A program made the position numbers and the translations under genes. A DNA stretch of 5,158 nt from Nocardioidaceae bacterium (lineage in GTDB: Bacteria; Actinomycetota; Actinomycetes; Propionibacteriales; Nocardioidaceae), in assembly GCA_013693815.1 (NCBI GenBank), contig CP059259.1, positions 3,012,790-3,017,947 of the forward strand, in the 5' to 3' direction. The notes below the pieces were generated by a model that made no database searches, was not told the origin of the DNA, and worked only from the letters and a program-made list of their open reading frames with translations. Of this stretch, positions 1 through 5,158 are shown one piece after another. Positions within the stretch are counted from its first letter, which is position 1; each line of letters begins with the position of its first letter.

Positions 1-618
1 CCGGTCAAGAAGAAAGGCCCGTTGCTGTTCGGCATCACACTGGCGTTGATCGCGGTCGGGCTGGGCATCCTCGGGCTGGTCGACGCGGGCGGCCAAAACG
101 TGTCCGACGCCGCCTATCCGGCACTGGCTCTGGCGATCATCGGCGGAATGCTCGTGGTCGGCTCGTTCTTCGGGCGTCCCGGCGGCCTGGTCCTGCTGGG
201 CCTGGTCACCAGCGTGGTCGTGCTGGGCACCGGGATCGCCGAGCCCCGCTACGACGGCGACCGTGATCTGGTGGTGCGCCCCACCTCGATCACCGAACTG
301 GAGTCGTCGTACTCGATTCCTGCGGGCCGCCTGGTGCTGGATCTCACCGATCTCTCCGAGCCCGGCGCGCTGATAGGCAAAGACATCGAGCTCGATATGA
401 ACGCCGGCGAGATTCAGGTCCTCCTGCCCGAGGGCATCGGGGCCAACGTTGCCGCCGAGATCGGCTTTGCAGGCGCGATCGATCTGCCGGACGACAGTCG
501 GGGCGGGTTCGGGCCGTCGATCACCACCTCGATCGGTGACACCGGGTCCGACGACGCTCACATCAACCTCAGCATCGACCTCGGGGTCGGGCACATCGAA
601 GTCAAGGAGGCAGCATGA
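1..618 (+). CDS. PspC/LiaF-like membrane protein, C-terminal part (5' end outside window)
   Basis: The frame is open from base 1, giving 205 residues before the TGA at 616-618. A TTG lies at 22, but the preceding codons (Pro-Val-Lys-Lys-Lys-Gly-Pro) read as the basic cytoplasmic flank of a membrane helix, so the gene very probably begins upstream of the window. Three hydrophobic helices are visible at about residues 8-27, 39-57 and 62-79. They are followed by a soluble domain of about 110 residues (roughly 97-205) rich in short alternating beta strands with Gly and Asp turns. This is the layout of actinobacterial PspC proteins ending in a LiaF-type 'cell wall-active antibiotics response' or DUF4097-like beta domain. 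The N-terminal PspC domain itself is not visible and is inferred from family architecture and from the PspC gene two positions downstream. The likely role is an envelope-stress or membrane-integrity factor with the beta domain outside the membrane; this is inference. It overlaps the next gene by 4 bp (ATGA). Confidence 0.8.
   Translation, partial: PVKKKGPLLFGITLALIAVGLGILGLVDAGGQNVSDAAYPALALAIIGGMLVVGSFFGRPGGLVLLGLVTSVVVLGTGIAEPRYDGDRDLVVRPTSITELESSYSIPAGRLVLDLTDLSEPGALIGKDIELDMNAGEIQVLLPEGIGANVAAEIGFAGAIDLPDDSRGGFGPSITTSIGDTGSDDAHINLSIDLGVGHIEVKEAA
604..610 (+). promoter_or_regulatory. Strong Shine-Dalgarno site for the 100-aa membrane protein gene
   Basis: AAGGAGG lies inside the last codons of the upstream gene, 4 bases before the ATG at 615. 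It is a near-perfect anti-16S match. It fixes the start of the next gene and, with the ATGA overlap, indicates coupled translation. Confidence 0.75.
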
Positions 619-917
619 ACAGCTCCATCCGGGTCGGCTACCTCGTCATCGGGCTGATCTTCCTCGGCATCGCCGCCATCTGGTGGCTGCACGACAGCGG
701 CGCCATCGGCACCGACGGCCTGGACTGGCTCGTACCCACGGTGCTTCTCGGTGCCGGACTCGTCGGGCTGCTGGCGACGGTGCTCCGTGGCCTGACCGGT
801 CGTGGCGCGAGCGCCATCGATCCTGTCGCCGACTACGAGAGTCAGCTGAGTGATGTCACCGACGTCACCGACGTGACAGTCACGACCAGCGCGACCGACG
901 AGGGAGACGACAGGTGA
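615..917 (+). CDS. Small two-helix membrane protein of the PspC cluster (hypothetical)
   Basis: A 100-aa protein starting at the ATG at 615, which overlaps the upstream stop and follows an AAGGAGG site. Two hydrophobic segments are clear: residues about 6-25, ending in a Trp-Trp pair, and about 37-59. A short basic stretch follows (Arg58, Arg63), then a hydrophilic acidic tail from about residue 66. The tail contains three exact Asp-Val-Thr units (residues 80-88) in a Ser/Thr/Asp-rich context, so it is probably flexible. I do not recognise a named family. Small double-pass proteins of this kind occur between PspC-type genes in actinobacteria, so it may assist membrane assembly or signalling of those neighbours; that is inference from position. 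It overlaps the next gene by 4 bp (GTGA), so the three genes form one translationally coupled unit. Confidence 0.8.
   Translation: MNSSIRVGYLVIGLIFLGIAAIWWLHDSGAIGTDGLDWLVPTVLLGAGLVGLLATVLRGLTGRGASAIDPVADYESQLSDVTDVTDVTVTTSATDEGDDR
852..878 (+). repeat. In-frame 9-bp tandem repeat (three Asp-Val-Thr units)
   Basis: Three consecutive 9-bp units (GATGTCACC, GACGTCACC, GACGTGACA) encode Asp-Val-Thr three times in the tail of the 100-aa membrane protein. The units differ only at synonymous third positions, and a further GTCACG (Val-Thr) follows. A unit of this size can expand or shrink by slippage without breaking the frame. Confidence 0.7.
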
Positions 918-1183
918 GCAACTACGAGTACGTTCCGGCACCTGCTCCCCACTCGACACCCAAGAAACTGATCCGGCACCCGGACGACAAGTACGTCGCC
1001 GGTGTGCTCGGCGGAATCGCCTACTACCTCGGGATCGACGCCACGGTCGTCAGGATCGTCTTCGTGGTCTTGGCAGTCGTCGGGTTCGGTTCGATCATCA
1101 TCGCCTACCTGGTGGCCTGGGCGCTGGTCCCGATGGGCGTCCGGGTCGGCCCGGTCCCACCGGAAGCTTCGCCATCTCGATAA
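914..1183 (+). CDS. Stand-alone PspC-domain membrane protein
   Basis: An 89-aa protein starting at the GTG at 914, overlapping the upstream stop (GTGA), with a purine-rich GAGGGAG site at 900-906 seven bases before it. Residues 1-16 form a short Pro/Ala-rich leader. Residues about 17-74 match the PspC domain: a Lys-Lys-Leu-Ile-Arg start, the Val-Ala-Gly-Val-Leu-Gly-Gly-Ile-Ala-Tyr-Tyr-Leu-Gly-Ile-Asp stretch at 28-42, then a long hydrophobic segment (about 45-73) ending in Trp-Ala-Leu-Val-Pro. The tail after residue 75 is short and Pro-rich. PspC proteins are membrane components of phage-shock or envelope-stress responses. In actinobacteria the domain is often found alone or fused to sensor kinases or LiaF-like domains, consistent with the gene two positions upstream. 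Its partner and signal are not visible here. It is the last gene of the coupled trio; 62 bp separate it from the ABC operon. Confidence 0.88.
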   Translation: MSNYEYVPAPAPHSTPKKLIRHPDDKYVAGVLGGIAYYLGIDATVVRIVFVVLAVVGFGSIIIAYLVAWALVPMGVRVGPVPPEASPSR

Positions 1184-1207
1184 GCCGCCCGATCACCGGG
1201 ATAACCG

Positions 1208-1245
1208 TTGGATCATGAGGCGGTGCCGGCTCTAACGTTGGCCTG
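1208..1245 (+). promoter_or_regulatory. Candidate promoter for the ABC exporter operon, apparently leaderless
   Basis: TAACGT at 1233-1238 fits the actinobacterial -10 pattern TANNNT. It ends seven bases before the ATG at 1246, so a transcript starting at the usual distance would begin on or next to that ATG. No Shine-Dalgarno site precedes the ATG, which fits leaderless translation. TTGGAT at 1208-1213 is a weak -35 candidate with a rather long 19-bp spacer. This supports 1246 over 1307 as the original start of the operon. It rests on motif position only. Confidence 0.45.
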
Positions 1246-3001
1246 ATGCGCCACCTCCCACTCGAGCACCCCGGGATCCCCGATCACCGATCCCCGGTCG
1301 GTTCCTGTGGTGGCTGGCCAGGGCCAGTGGCAGACCCTGCTCGGGGGCATCTTCTTCGGTTCGGTGTGGATGGTCAGCCAGGCGCTGATGCCGGCTGTGA
1401 TCGGCCGCGCGATCGATCAGGGCGTCGCAGCCAAGGACACCAGCCGGTTGGTGTGGCTTGCGGTGGCTCTGCTGGGCATCGGCCTCATCCAGGCGGCAAG
1501 CGGCATCATGCGGCATCGTTTCGCGGTGACCAACTGGCTGACCGCGGCGTACCGAATCGTCCAGCTGGTCACCCGTCAGGCGACACGCCTGGGTGGCACC
1601 TTGCCGAAGCGAGTGGCCACCGGGGAGGTGGTTGCGATCGGCAACAGCGATCTGTCCCATATCGGAAACGCGATGGACACCACCGCCCGGATGGCGGGCG
1701 CGGTGCTCTCGGTGTTGGTCGTCGCGGTGATCCTGCTGCAGACCTCGGTGACTCTGGGGCTCCTGGTCCTGATCGGCGTGCCCGTGGTGCTGTTATGCAC
1801 CGCTCCGCTGTTGCGCCCCTTGCAGCGACGCAGCCTGGGCCAGCGTGAGCTGATGGGATCGTTGTCCAATCTCGCCACCGACATCGTCACCGGACTCCGG
1901 GTGCTGCGCGGGATCGGTGGCGAGTCCCGGTTCCATGCCCGGTACACCGAAGAATCCCAGCGCGTACGCGAGGCAGGCGTCCGGGTGGGCAGGCTGCAGT
2001 CGGTGCTCGATGCGGCCGAGGTGCTGCTACCCGGCATCTTCGTGGTGACCGTTGTGTGGCTGTCGGCACGTTTCGCTGTCCGCGGCGACATCACCGTGGG
2101 TGAGCTGGTTGCGCTCTACGGATATGCCGTCTTCTTGCTGCTGCCTTTGCGCACGACGCTGGAGTTCACCAACAGGATGATCCGGGCACTGGTCTCAGCG
2201 CGCCGCATCGTCCAGGTGCTCGCCCTGGAGCCCGAGGCCAGTGGGAGCGCCCTTGCTCCACCGGCGGGCAACCAACTGGTCGATATCGCAAGTGGGCTGG
2301 TGGTGGCGCCCGGACGCATGACGGCCCTGGTTTCGGAAGTTCCCGAGGAAACAGCCGTGATCGCCGACCGGCTCGGTGGGCACGGAGCCGGCGCGGTCGA
2401 CTGGGGTGGAGTCGAGGTGTCTCAGATCTCGCCCGTAGAGCTGCGTGAGCGGATCGTGGTGTCCGACACCGGCGCCGGGCTGTTCAGCGGTTCCTTGCGT
2501 TCGGGTGTCGATGTGCGCTCCCACGGCGAGACGGCGTTGCGGACCGCGATGGAGGCAGCCGTCACCGCCGATGTGCTGACCAGCCTGGAGCACGGCTACG
2601 ACACCAAGATCACCGAGCGCGGCCGTAGCCTGTCAGGCGGTCAGCGCCAGCGCCTGGTGCTTGCGCGCGCGCTCGCCACTGATCCGGAGATCCTGGTCCT
2701 GGTCGAGCCGACCTCGGCGGTGGACGCGCACACCGAGGCGCAGATCGCCGACCGGATCAAGGCTCTGCGCACCGGCCGGACGACGGTAGTGGTCAGCAGT
2801 AGCCCGCTGCTCCTGGACCGAGCCGACGAGGTGGCATTCGTGGTAGCCGGACGCGTGGTCGCCACAGGAAACCACCACGAGCTGCTCGCCCACAACCCTG
2901 CGTACCGCAGCGTCGTGACCCGCGATGTCGAAGAGCCCTCCAGAGATTCCCAGCTCAGAGATTCCCAGCCCGGGGAACCCGAAACAACGGTGGCGCGATG
3001 A
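1246..3001 (+). CDS. ABC exporter subunit 1 with degenerate ATPase domain; 5' end carries two apparent frameshifts
   Basis: A half-transporter with membrane domain and ATPase fused, probably forming a heterodimer with the next gene; substrate unknown. The uninterrupted frame runs from a GTG at 1307 (564 aa), but that start has no ribosome site and removes the N-terminal elbow. Frame 1 from the ATG at 1246 encodes MRHLPLEHPGIPDHRSP, frame 3 continues with RFLWWLAR, and frame 2 takes over at GQWQTLLGG. One missing base near 1295-1301 and one near 1320-1323 restore a 585-aa protein. Numbering from 1307, helices lie at about 11-33, 48-67, 127-146, 149-167, 237-257 and 264-281. In the ATPase (about 325-535) the Walker A segment (340-352, ALVSEVPEETAVI) lacks the P-loop Lys (Thr349 aligns there). 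LSGGQ at 442-446 is perfect. Walker B has Val466 in place of Asp but keeps Glu467. The switch His is replaced by Ser (497-499). The acidic tail carries a duplicated Arg-Asp-Ser-Gln motif. The TGA overlaps the next ATG. Sequencing error and a real early mutation both remain possible. Confidence 0.85.
1295..1325 (+). other. Two putative single-base deletions in the start region of ABC subunit 1
   Basis: Reading passes from frame 1 to frame 3 at CCGGTCGG (1294-1301) and from frame 3 to frame 2 at CCAGGGCC (1318-1325). Each step is explained by one missing base, most simply a G in each short G run. With both restored the N-terminus reads continuously as Ser-Pro-Gly-Arg-Phe-Leu-Trp-Trp-Leu-Ala-Arg-Gly-Gln-Trp-Gln, a plausible amphipathic elbow helix leading into the first membrane helix. 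No slippery heptamer is present, so programmed frameshifting is unlikely. Confidence 0.7.
2941..2970 (+). repeat. 15-bp tandem duplication at the 3' end of ABC subunit 1
   Basis: CAGAGATTCCCAGC occurs at 2941-2954 and again at 2956-2969; the 15th bases are T and C. The duplication is in frame and encodes Arg-Asp-Ser-Gln-Leu then Arg-Asp-Ser-Gln-Pro in the tail beyond the ATPase domain. Both copies use AGA for Arg and the AT-rich GATTCC, unusual in this GC-rich gene. The near identity suggests a recent slippage event in an unconstrained tail. Confidence 0.8.
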
Positions 3002-4758
3002 GCACTCAGCTTCCTATCGCCACCAGCGCGGAGGTGCTCCGGTCCCTGGTCGCGATGGCCCGCCGCAACCCGGCGATCGTGCTGGGCGGTCTGCTCCTTC
3101 ACGCTCTGGCGGCCACTGCGGGCCTTGTTGCGCCTCGCGTCCTCGGTGACATCGTCGAGGCGGTCCAGCACGGCACCACGCTAGGGCATGTCAACCGGCT
3201 GACGATCATCATCGGAGTCGCTCTGCTGGCGCAGACCGTGCTGACGCGGTACGCCCGCTATATCTCGTTGGTCTTCGGCGAGAAGGTGCTGGCCGAGCTC
3301 CGTGAGGACTTCGTCGACAACGCTTTGACCCTGCCGATCGGCACGGTGGAGTCGGCGGGCAGCGGCGATCTGCTGACCCGGGCAAGCCGCGACATCGACG
3401 AGCTCGGCTACACCGTTCGGTGGGCATTGCCGGAGTGGATGATCGCGCTGGTCACCGGATCGCTCACCCTGGTCGCCGCCATCGCCGTCGGCTGGTGGGT
3501 ACTGCTGCCCTGCGCACTCGGCATTCCGCCGTTGATCCTGGCGACCCGCTGGTATCTGGCGCGCGCCAAGGCCGGTTACCTCCGGGAGGCGGCAACCTAC
3601 TCCGAGATCACCTCCTCCCTCACCGAGACGGTCGAGGGCGCCCGCACGGTGGAATCCCTAGGCCTGGCCGAGTCCCGCATCCGGCGCGCGGACAACGACA
3701 TCGCCGCCTCCTATGCCGCCGAGAGATACACGCTGCACCTGCGCACAGTCTTCTTCCCGTCGGTCGAGGTCGCCTACCTGATCCCGACCGTGTGCACGCT
3801 GTTGCTCGGTGGGTGGCTGTATACCCGCGGGCAGGTGTCACTCGGCGATGTCACCGCAGCGACGCTCTACGTGCAAATGCTCATCGACCCGGTGGACCGG
3901 TTGGTCTCGGTGCTGGACGAACTGCAGGTCGGATCCGCTGCCCTGGCTCGGATTCTCGGCGTCGCTCACGTCCCCGACGACCGGGTCACCAGTGGACGGA
4001 CTCCGGACGGAGATCAGATCGAGGCACGTGATGTGCGCTTTGCCTATGCCGAGGGGCGCGACGTGTTGCACGGCATCGACTTGCTGGTGGCGCCTGGCGA
4101 GCGAGTGGCGATGGTGGGGCCATCCGGCGCAGGCAAGTCCACGCTCGGGCGGTTGTTGGCGGGTATCCACCCGCCACGTACGGGGACGGTGGAATTGGGG
4201 GAGGGCGAGAAGGTCTCGTTGACCGAGTTGGAGCTGGCCGAGCTACGCAGCCAGGTCGCCCTGGTCACCCAGGAGCACCACGTCTTCGTCGGCACGATCC
4301 GCGACAATCTCGAACTCGCACTGGCATTGGACCTGATCGCCGCGGCCGGCGATGAGGCACTGCTCCAGGCATTGGCCGCGGTCGATGCCCGCGGATGGGT
4401 CGAGGCGCTTCCCGACGGACTCGACACGGTGGTCGGCTCGGGTGGACGCCATCTGTCTCCCGCACAGGCCCAGCAGATCGCGCTGGCGCGGCTGGTACTC
4501 AAGGACCCGCACACGCTGGTGCTGGACGAGGCCACTTCGCTGATCGACCCTCGCGCGGCGCGGCACCTGGAGCGTTCACTGGCCGCAGTACTGGAGGGAC
4601 GCACGGTGATCGCAATCGCGCACCGGCTCTTCTCGGCGCATGATGCCGATCGGATCGCGGTGGTCGAGGACGGCCGCATCACCGAACTCGGCTCACACGA
4701 CGAACTCGTCGCCGCCGATGGTTCGTACGCCTCCTTGTGGCGCTCCTGGCAGTCCTAG
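2998..4758 (+). CDS. ABC exporter subunit 2 with intact Walker motifs and degenerate signature
   Basis: A 586-aa half-transporter whose ATG overlaps the stop of subunit 1 (ATGA). The ribosome site is weak (GGTGG at 2989-2993), so translation is probably coupled. Membrane helices lie at about 25-49, 66-89, 147-166, 167-186, 253-274 and 283-300. The ATPase domain spans about 340-580. It has an aromatic A-loop Tyr350, Walker A GPSGAGKST (374-382, Lys380), Q-loop Gln425, Walker B TLVLDE (506-511, catalytic Glu511), D-loop Asp517 and switch His542. The signature is degenerate: LSPAQ (486-490) replaces LSGGQ. In a heterodimer this subunit's Walker A and B would pair with the perfect LSGGQ of subunit 1 to form the working ATP site, while its LSPAQ faces the dead Walker A of subunit 1. 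Known asymmetric exporters such as TM287/288 and TmrAB follow the same principle. The exporter orientation is clear from the fused architecture, but the cargo (drug, lipid or peptide) cannot be told. Length and all domains are complete. Confidence 0.93.
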   Translation: MSTQLPIATSAEVLRSLVAMARRNPAIVLGGLLLHALAATAGLVAPRVLGDIVEAVQHGTTLGHVNRLTIIIGVALLAQTVLTRYARYISLVFGEKVLAELREDFVDNALTLPIGTVESAGSGDLLTRASRDIDELGYTVRWALPEWMIALVTGSLTLVAAIAVGWWVLLPCALGIPPLILATRWYLARAKAGYLREAATYSEITSSLTETVEGARTVESLGLAESRIRRADNDIAASYAAERYTLHLRTVFFPSVEVAYLIPTVCTLLLGGWLYTRGQVSLGDVTAATLYVQMLIDPVDRLVSVLDELQVGSAALARILGVAHVPDDRVTSGRTPDGDQIEARDVRFAYAEGRDVLHGIDLLVAPGERVAMVGPSGAGKSTLGRLLAGIHPPRTGTVELGEGEKVSLTELELAELRSQVALVTQEHHVFVGTIRDNLELALALDLIAAAGDEALLQALAAVDARGWVEALPDGLDTVVGSGGRHLSPAQAQQIALARLVLKDPHTLVLDEATSLIDPRAARHLERSLAAVLEGRTVIAIAHRLFSAHDADRIAVVEDGRITELGSHDELVAADGSYASLWRSWQS

Positions 4759-4772
4759 GGCTACTTGGCTAC

Positions 4773-4834
4773 GTCTCGATACACCACTACGCGGCACTCG
4801 ACCACCCTGGAGTTCTCGCTACGGGCGCTCGACA
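4773..4834. repeat. Two degenerate copies of a palindromic intergenic motif
   Basis: The gap between the convergent genes holds GTCTCGATAC (4773-4782) paired with ACTCGACC (4796-4803), then GTTCTCGCTAC (4812-4822) paired with GCTCGACA (4827-4834). From memory, the pattern GGTCTCGATAC...ACTCGACC is a widespread imperfect inverted repeat between genes of high-GC actinobacteria. Here both copies are worn. Each could form a weak stem-loop; there is no T run, so a classical intrinsic terminator is not shown, though a role in ending both convergent transcripts is possible. Confidence 0.5.
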
Positions 4835-4844
4835 CCTTGAGGTA

Positions 4845-5158
4845 CTAGCCGACACCTGTCTCGTCTTCTGTCGAGGGGGCCAACGCCAGCGGCGTACCGA
4901 GTTTGAGGTCGGCACTGCGAACGGCCTCCCAGACCGTCACCGGACGCGCGCCGATAGCGCCGCCGGGAGCGCACACGGTCAGCACATATCTCCCGTTGGC
5001 CGGGCGGGGAATCAGGTAGCGGCCCTCGTGGTCGGTCCGAATGGTCCGAACGAACTCACCTGACGCCTTGGTCAGCACGACCAGCGCGTCTGCCACCGGA
5101 ACCTCGTCGGCATCGGTGATCAGACCTGACAAGGTGTACCGCTCACGCAACACGATGG
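4845..5158 (-). CDS. Carboxypeptidase-regulatory-like domain protein, C-terminal part (5' end outside window)
   Basis: The minus-strand frame is open to the window edge and ends at a TAG (complement of 4845-4847). A GTG at 5153-5151 could start a 102-aa protein, but the frame continues through Ile upstream and no ribosome site can be judged, so this is probably the C-terminal part of a longer protein. From the edge, residues about 6-80 form a compact beta-sandwich: YTLSGLITDADEVPVADALV, then the strand-turn pattern Thr-Asp-His-Glu-Gly-Arg-Tyr-Leu-Ile-Pro and Gly-Arg-Tyr-Val-Leu-Thr-Val. This is the hallmark of carboxypeptidase-regulatory-like (transthyretin/collagen-binding B) domains, which usually mediate binding or structural roles. 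In actinobacteria such a domain can sit at the C-terminus of transporters such as MFS pumps, or of surface proteins; which applies here is not visible. The last 20 residues are an acidic, unstructured tail. It is convergent with the ABC operon, 86 bp away. Confidence 0.75.
   Translation of the reverse strand, partial: IVLRERYTLSGLITDADEVPVADALVVLTKASGEFVRTIRTDHEGRYLIPRPANGRYVLTVCAPGGAIGARPVTVWEAVRSADLKLGTPLALAPSTEDETGVG

Noticed and set aside
558..959. 133-aa minus-strand ORF opposite the PspC cluster
   Set aside because: It is antisense to three overlapping genes with clear membrane helices and start signals; its own translation has no recognisable feature.
1184..1224. Possible terminator hairpin (GCCGCC at 1184-1189 with GGCGGT at 1219-1224)
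   Set aside because: The arms are only about 5-6 bp with a loop near 29 bases and no T run follows; too weak to call.
1190..1290. Repeated CGATCACCG (1190-1198 and 1281-1289) as operator sites
   Set aside because: The second copy lies inside the reconstructed coding start and the motif is short and common in GC-rich DNA; no spacing or symmetry supports a binding site.
1290..1325. Programmed ribosomal frameshifting at the start of ABC subunit 1
   Set aside because: Two successive -1 shifts within about 30 bases would be needed and no slippery heptamer is present; indels or sequencing errors are far simpler.
1246..1848. 200-aa plus-strand ORF starting at 1246 as an independent gene
   Set aside because: Only its first ~17 residues look like real protein; the rest is Gly/Pro/Arg-rich out-of-frame reading of the ABC gene. 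I use its start as the original N-terminus of subunit 1 instead.
1576..2094. 172-aa minus-strand ORF, and similar minus-strand ORFs at 1232-1660, 2641-3171 and 4044-4682
   Set aside because: They lie antisense to clear ABC transporter domains, have Arg/Ser/Pro/Thr-rich low-complexity translations, and show no motif. High GC content produces such long antisense frames.
4737..5063. 108-aa plus-strand ORF running from the end of ABC subunit 2 across the intergenic gap
   Set aside because: It is out of frame with the ABC gene, crosses the repeat region and opposes the better-supported beta-sandwich gene; there is no ribosome site or domain.

Overview
The window is GC-rich, with a strong G/C bias at third codon positions, ATGA/GTGA start-stop overlaps, and families typical of Actinomycetota (PspC-domain membrane proteins, asymmetric ABC exporter pairs). 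A Mycobacteriales-like host (Gordonia, Rhodococcus or Williamsia type) is plausible, but the genus cannot be fixed from sequence reading alone. Coding density is very high; the only gaps are 62 bp (1184-1245) and 86 bp (4759-4844).

Left region (1-1183, + strand): three translationally coupled small membrane-protein genes. The first is the C-terminal part of a PspC/LiaF-like protein cut by the window edge. The second is a 100-aa protein with two membrane helices and an Asp-Val-Thr repeat in its tail. The third is an 89-aa stand-alone PspC-domain protein. Together they look like an envelope-stress type cluster.

Central region (1246-4758, + strand): a two-gene operon for a heterodimeric ABC exporter. 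Each subunit is a fused half-transporter with six membrane helices followed by an ATPase domain. The two ATPase domains are degenerate in complementary ways. Subunit 1 has a perfect LSGGQ signature but no Walker A lysine, no Walker B aspartate and no switch histidine. Subunit 2 has intact Walker A, Walker B and switch histidine but a decayed signature (LSPAQ). The dimer should therefore have exactly one competent ATP site. The 5' end of subunit 1 shows two apparent single-base deletions within about 30 bp. Restoring them gives a normal N-terminus starting at 1246 and a 585-aa protein, almost the same length as its 586-aa partner. A TAACGT -10 box seven bases upstream of that ATG suggests a leaderless transcript.

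Right region (4759-5158): a short convergent intergenic segment holds two copies of a degenerate palindromic motif resembling intergenic repeats of high-GC actinobacteria. It is followed by the 3' end of a minus-strand gene encoding a carboxypeptidase-regulatory-like beta-sandwich domain, probably the C-terminal part of a larger protein.

I found no RNA gene, CRISPR array, transposase or clearly new defence system. The points most worth checking are the double frameshift, the complementary ATPase degeneration and the intergenic repeat.
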